This document shows positions 58,257-64,000 of a DNA stretch of 64,000 bases, piece after piece. Numbering within the stretch: the stretch's first letter is position 1; every line of letters starts with the position of its first letter. The stretch comes from Atrina japonica (taxonomy: Eukaryota; Mollusca; Bivalvia; Pterioida; Pinnidae), in assembly GCA_030159075.1 (NCBI GenBank), contig BROG01000445.1:266001-330000 (forward strand), read 5' to 3'. The notes beneath the pieces are model-generated. The model saw nothing but the letters and a program-made list of their open reading frames with translations. It ran no database searches and had not been told where the DNA came from. Both the position numbers and the translations under genes were made by a program.

Positions 58257-59064
58257 GGTGATTTGACAATAGAAACACTTACCTACTTATAAGGTTCTTA
58301 ATCCCTAAATTTAAAAAGATGAAGAGTCAATGAGGAAGAAGAAACGATTGGACCATTTGTTATCAAATCCGGACCTGAAGTTACAAATTTTTCCAAAAAA
58401 TCACACGGAAGTCATGCTATTTTTATATGCATAGCATTGAATTGTAAATGGTGATGAACAATATTGCTCATTTGTAGAACATTTCAGACACATCAGAAGT
58501 TTTTGTCAATAAGACTTAATCAATTGAACTATAATTTGAAATAGATGTAGAGTTCTGAAACAAAAAATGGTATCATACAAGGCGGCGAAAAACTAACCTA
58601 AACGCATTACCAAATCCGTCCAAAAATAGTAACCACTGTAAAAGATGACTATCCGTTCAAAATATTACTTACGTATAACATAATCAGCCTGTCCAAAATA
58701 TCAGAAAATGGGATTATGTAAACAATCGGGACTCAAACTGTCTACCAGCATTGGCAATGACCCAGTGGTTATAAATATTATAAACATAATATAAAAGTTA
58801 TTGTTTTTACAAAAAAAAAAAAAAAAAAAAAACAAAAAAAAAAAACCCACAAAAACAAAACCAAAAACAAAAACAAACATCTTTATAGTCAAAAAGATCA
58901 ACTAACATTTGCGCCTGAGCACATTTTGGGACTGGATGTAGATACTAAATGTAATTCAAGGATTTGTTTTTCGGAAATAAATGAAATGAAGCACATCCGT
59001 TATCTACTAGACTAAGTATTCTATTGTGGCGTAATTTGTCATCCATAGTTCATTAGAATAATTC
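58257..59064. other. Upstream region of the secreted-precursor gene
   Basis: Besides the A-rich tract at 58809-58880, nothing repetitive. Regulatory sites upstream of the TATA box could lie in 58257-58500; I cannot name any with confidence. Confidence 0.4.
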
Positions 59065-59308
59065 GGTCGTGAGTTCGAGTACAGCCGGCGGCAGGTTGGT
59101 TTCCTGTCCTTCGGATGCGACAGTAAAAAACCGAGGTCCCCTGTCACAGTAGGTGTCGGCACATTAAAGAACCCTCACTGCTCAATGGCCGTAAGTGCAG
59201 AGCATAGGAAAAAAATTGAAACCCTTCACCGGCATTTGGTGACGTCTCCATATGAGTAAAATATTCTTGAGTGGGACGTTAAACAACATTAAACAAACAA
59301 AAAACATG
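59065..59308 (+). mobile_element. tRNA-derived SINE (GGCCTGGCTCAG head), copy 3, 5' truncated
   Basis: Starts just before box B (GAGTTCGAGTACAGCCGGCG) and continues with the full body to a GTTAAACAACATTAAACAAA tail. The loss of box A means it cannot be transcribed from its own promoter; 5' truncation is usual for such insertions. Confidence 0.88.
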
Positions 59309-62300
59309 AGAATTATCTTGCAACGTAAGTAACGATATAAAACTATATCTATGTCATCCAGTCGAGATAAGTTATCTCCGATTTTATAACAGAATTCTAT
59401 ATTTTTCGAGATGGCATCGCTGAGGTGCCAAAATGAATGCAACATTTTGTTTTTTTTATCTATATATTTCATATAAAACAACATCTTTGAAAAAAATATT
59501 ACAAAGCCATTTCCTATTCAATTTCAATACAATTTCCCCAATTAATCATTAATATTTGTAAATTTACGTGTTTTTTGTAAATTTCTTTTGCTTTGTTTCA
59601 TAGTACTGGTGAGTTTTGCAGGATACAAACTTAATGTCTCTTTTTAATGTGTTTGATAGGGAAGGATGACAAAGACAGAAACAGAACATTTGAACATGTT
59701 GAGAAAATACACAATGGAACTGTTAGTTATTTAAAATATTATTGTTTAAGTTTTGTCAAAGTTGTTGTAGAAATGACTATTCATGAATATTTTGAACAAT
59801 TTAGAATTTATATGAATTATATAGGGAAAATATATAAGTTGCATCAATTTTGACCCGTCACTACCAAAACCATTTATTTTCCGTTTAGTTTGATGTTCTT
59901 GTTGATTTTCATACTTTTTTTGTTTATTTGTTGGTTTGTTGGTGATTATCAGCCAAACAGACTATTGACATGCTCTGTGTTTGATAATGTCACCTTGTAT
60001 AATTTGTTGTTAGCTATATCTGTATTTGTCACATTTAACGAAAACATGACCCACGTATCTTATTTCATTACGTCGTCTAGATTTACCTATAGTATTTCCT
60101 ATGCATCTCGTTTTACTGATCTTCATTCACTTCAAAGTTTTGTCTATTGTTGCTTTGATTACAGATTAATTCACAGTAGCTTGTTGATTAAAGACATTTC
60201 TCCAGCCTAGAATTAAATCACTTTAATTTGAGTACTTCTAATCACCAATATATCTTTTAAGGGGAAGAAGGACACCCGGTCACCTGACCAGAATGTCAAT
60301 ATAGTAATATAAACTGGAACTGATGTTGGCAATCTAAACAAAAATGACAGGTGACTCAAATTTGTCCACAAAAGACATAAATTAAATGGTAAATTCACAT
60401 CAAGACGTAAATTAAGTTGTTCTTTGTGACAAAATTAATTCAAAAGTCATGTGTTTTTGTGTCCGCTATGTCCCTCTGTCTCTTTCTCTGGGTACAGTCA
60501 CATTTCGATATAAATTATCATTGCTTTCTTATTGTATACGATACTTTTGTGAAACTTACAGGAAAAGTTCATTGTGATTAGGTGCATCGCCCAGTCAAGG
60601 TCAAGGTCATGTTCAATATCACACTCAAGGTCAAATGGTGGTACAGTCTTCTCTTAAAGAATAATTTGTTTAAAAAAAACCTTCAATTTCGGAATACTTC
60701 AAGGTGTTATTTCTTCGCTATATACCCACAACTTGTTTTATTGACCCTAAATATTTGTTAACCATTCTGAATTGATCATTTACAGAAAAAAATGATGTCT
60801 AAATTTTGTACTCTTGCATATGCAAATATCCCTTATATATCCACAAATGTGCCAGGTTATTCATTCTATTAATTCATACATTCATTATGAATAAGTATGC
60901 AAAAAATAAGAAATATTTGATGATAAGTTTTTTGTTTACCCCAAAGTACCCTACTTCCTCTGTATATGAAATGTATCATTCAGATCTTCAGTTGCATTTA
61001 AAATGAGTACCGCAATCAATGCACGTAGTAAGATAAACATTAACAATAATTATTACGTAAAACGTTATGAAGACGAAACTACTGTAGTGCGAATGTACAC
61101 AATATTTATGAAATATACTACGGGAAATCATAATATAAAATAGAAGTCATAAATAAAATGGCATTTAAAAGTCATTTACCATTTAAACTGGGTTTAAAAA
61201 TGTTAAGAAACAATTGTTCTTTTTATTTTTGGAGTGAAAAATCATAAAACCACCCCAGAGCAACGTTGGAGTATAGTTAATTCCTTGTGATTAGTCTGTT
61301 GTCTGTGAACAGTCATGCGTGTTCTTAGTTCGATTTAAGTTTAACCGATGTAAAAGTCGCTGCACTTTTTACAATATTATAGAATATACGACATTCTTGC
61401 TAGTACTAGATAAATCTTGTTTCACTGTAAAATGGCTCCCATTTTTAAATGTGAATGTATATCTGTCAATCATATTTCTGCATGTTAAGCAGCGTTTATC
61501 GGTACATTTAACACGGATGGAAAACTATACGTGAAATCAAATTTAGTACCTGACAGGATCCGTTTTAGATGTTTCGGTTGTCGTTTACTGCTGGTGATTT
61601 TTTTCATTGTAGAATTTTCTTCATCCTCTCACTTTGATATAAATTATTATTAATGCATTAAAAAAGCCAAAAATGTCATAATTATGGGGATTGTGAGTTG
61701 TAACAAATGGGATGATATCATACACGCTATTTGTTGTAGAAGTTTGTTTTTTCTCGTTAGTATTTATAGGCCCATTTTCCAATGCCCGCTGTATGCCAAT
61801 GTCGATTAATTTTGCTTTTTCAAATCCGTTTTTTAAAGTTGTTGAAGGCGAATCGATTTCGATTCATCGGTGTTGGCAATGGCTAATATTCTGGAAGCTA
61901 GATTGAAAAAAATATTAATTTTTGAAGTGTTTAGGATGGCACGAATTGAAATTGAGGTACATATGAGTGTCCGTAGGTTTAGATCAAAGTCGGTAGTTAT
62001 TTCAGTGTCACTTATTCTAAACATACTAAATAAAAGTGGTAGATTAGATTTACTTCTCTCCTTGGTAAATGTTTTTATCTAGATCGTTTAAATCACGATG
62101 AAAGTCGTCCAAAGGAATTTTTTGATTTCCATAGTGTAATACAATCGTCTTAGAAACGTTTCCAGTTTTCCTGATAAATTTTGAAAATTCATATCCGTAT
62201 TTCGATTCAATTATTTTTTAATATAATATCTGTTCCAATTGTCCTAGAAAAAGTGTAGCATAGGTCATGTTTTATATTTGTTTAATTGAATTTATCAATT

Positions 62301-62656
62301 AAATATGAGATTTATTATTCACTGTTTCATTGATATTACTGTATTTTGACTGGCTTAATGGAAAATAGCAATGTAAACTGTGATATTTTGCATTAAACCA
62401 ATAAAAATAAAGCCGCTAATGAAAATCCGATTAATTAATCCCATCTATAATGTAATGATAATTTTCAATCCATTGTTTGATTATATTCTGATCACATTTG
62501 CTAATACTCGTGTTAAATATGTATTCTCCTGCCCCACTCGATGTAATAAACATGTTATTCAGAAATCATCATAGATTATAATAAACATATCAATTTTCTA
62601 ACCAATATTTTAGCTAACTACAATATATTTAAGCTATTTAAGCAGAAAACATCACC
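59309..62656. other. AT-rich intergenic stretch, no gene seen
   Basis: Open frames at 59647-59853, 59890-60210, 61712-61906 and 61870-62082 have no family resemblance, no splice context and skewed composition. A short AGTCAAGGTCAAGGTCATG motif at 60592 is of the common bivalve repeat type. Confidence 0.5.
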
Positions 62657-63013
62657 TTAAATGGGCATTAGCTATGTTTAATAAAAGTAGTATTTGGATT
62701 TTTTTTCTTTTAGTATATGTTGTTGCTGTATAATAACAAATGAGAACTATACATAGTCGTAAAAATCTTATATTCCTATCTATTTTGCAAAAATAAGGTC
62801 AGAACCAGTGTGGTAATCATATACAAGGTTGAGTTAATCACTTGCAACTGAAAAAGTGCCGAACCCTGGGTTCTCTAGCAATTTTCACGACATATATAGT
62901 AATCTAAGAATTTGTATGCCTGTGAATATCTCTTTTTTGCTTTAGTATATCAATCTAAAGAGTAAAAAAAATTGAGAAAGAAAATTGAAAAAATACAGCT
63001 AATACCCCTTTAA
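62657..63013 (+). mobile_element. TTAA-flanked MITE-2, copy 4
   Basis: 357 bp, TTAAATGGGCATTAGCTATG to ACAGCTAATACCCCTTTAA, interior AAAATAAGGTCAGAACCAG. Confidence 0.8.
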
Positions 63014-63413
63014 ACTTCCGAAAAACTTATTTCTAGTGCAACTCTCAAAAGCTTAGATATTCATGAGGACTCTTAGACGGATTTAGCAATACATTTAGAT
63101 TTATTGGTTTGCCTTTTTTTCGGAAATATACATTTATCTTGATTTATACTAAATTCAAGCTCATCTAATGAAGTCTTTTTGACAGCAACGATCGTTTTAA
63201 GCATTTGTTTTCGCCTCTTTTGTTAAACTATAATTTTGGTATTGTTAATAATATTCTGGTGATAATAAAATGCTCTCTCCCTCTCTTTGTCTTCCCCTTG
63301 TCTTTTTCTTTGACAATAGTTGAATCTAATTAATTTTCGGAAATTTTCAGTTGTTGCACGTTACACGAGGATACTAGTGTACTTACATGCATGCACTGTT
63401 TTAATATTTTTGA

Positions 63414-64000
<587 letters not shown>

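Noticed and set aside
59890..60210. 106-codon hydrophobic frame
   Set aside because: Hydrophobicity follows from T-rich DNA; no motif, no neighbouring exon and no sign of conservation.

Overview
The window looks like nuclear DNA from a bivalve mollusc. It is AT-rich and gene-poor. Its genes are split by long introns with GT-AG junctions. The spaces are filled with the dispersed TACATGTA/ACATGTACATGTA motif, tRNA-derived SINEs ending in a conserved core and an AACAAACAAAC-type tail, small TTAA-flanked MITEs, and decayed Penelope-like and LINE fragments. The phylum is inferred from repeat style; no species can be named.

Three protein-coding genes are supported. (1) The 5' part of a PIEZO mechanosensitive channel gene lies on the minus strand. 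It has one 5'UTR exon ending at 35260 and coding exons 33083-33155, 29485-29580 and 10950-11081. All coding junctions are phase 1 and the exon layout matches vertebrate PIEZO1/2. The rest of the gene continues past the left edge, so positions 1 to about 35,300 are mostly PIEZO intron. (2) A 187-residue multi-pass membrane protein is encoded in one exon at 37584-38147 (+), behind an untranslated first exon that ends near 35702. It is divergent from PIEZO, so the two probably share a promoter region near 35.4 kb. (3) A three-exon minus-strand gene (58191-57978, 56461-56190, 55649-55503) encodes a secreted precursor of about 210 residues: signal peptide, acidic propiece, an RRIKR processing site, then a cysteine-free, strongly basic mature part whose C-terminus resembles the ends of some bacterial polymorphic toxins. 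This is the most interesting gene here.

The rest is repeat. Region 1-11 kb has a LINE RNase H remnant, tRNA-derived repeats and a 37-base C run. Region 11-31 kb (PIEZO intron 2 and neighbours) has a 36-bp minisatellite of about 28 units, 33-, 39- and about 60-bp tandem arrays, a hAT-like MITE with direct repeats and a second small inverted-repeat element. Region 33-36 kb holds a 696-bp inverted-repeat element in the first PIEZO intron. Region 36-64 kb has SINEs with perfect target duplications, five copies of a TTAA-flanked MITE of about 360 bp, nested MITE insertions, a tandem pair of decayed Penelope-like elements, and long (GA), (CA) and (TA) runs. I saw no rRNA, functional tRNA, CRISPR array or prokaryotic gene.
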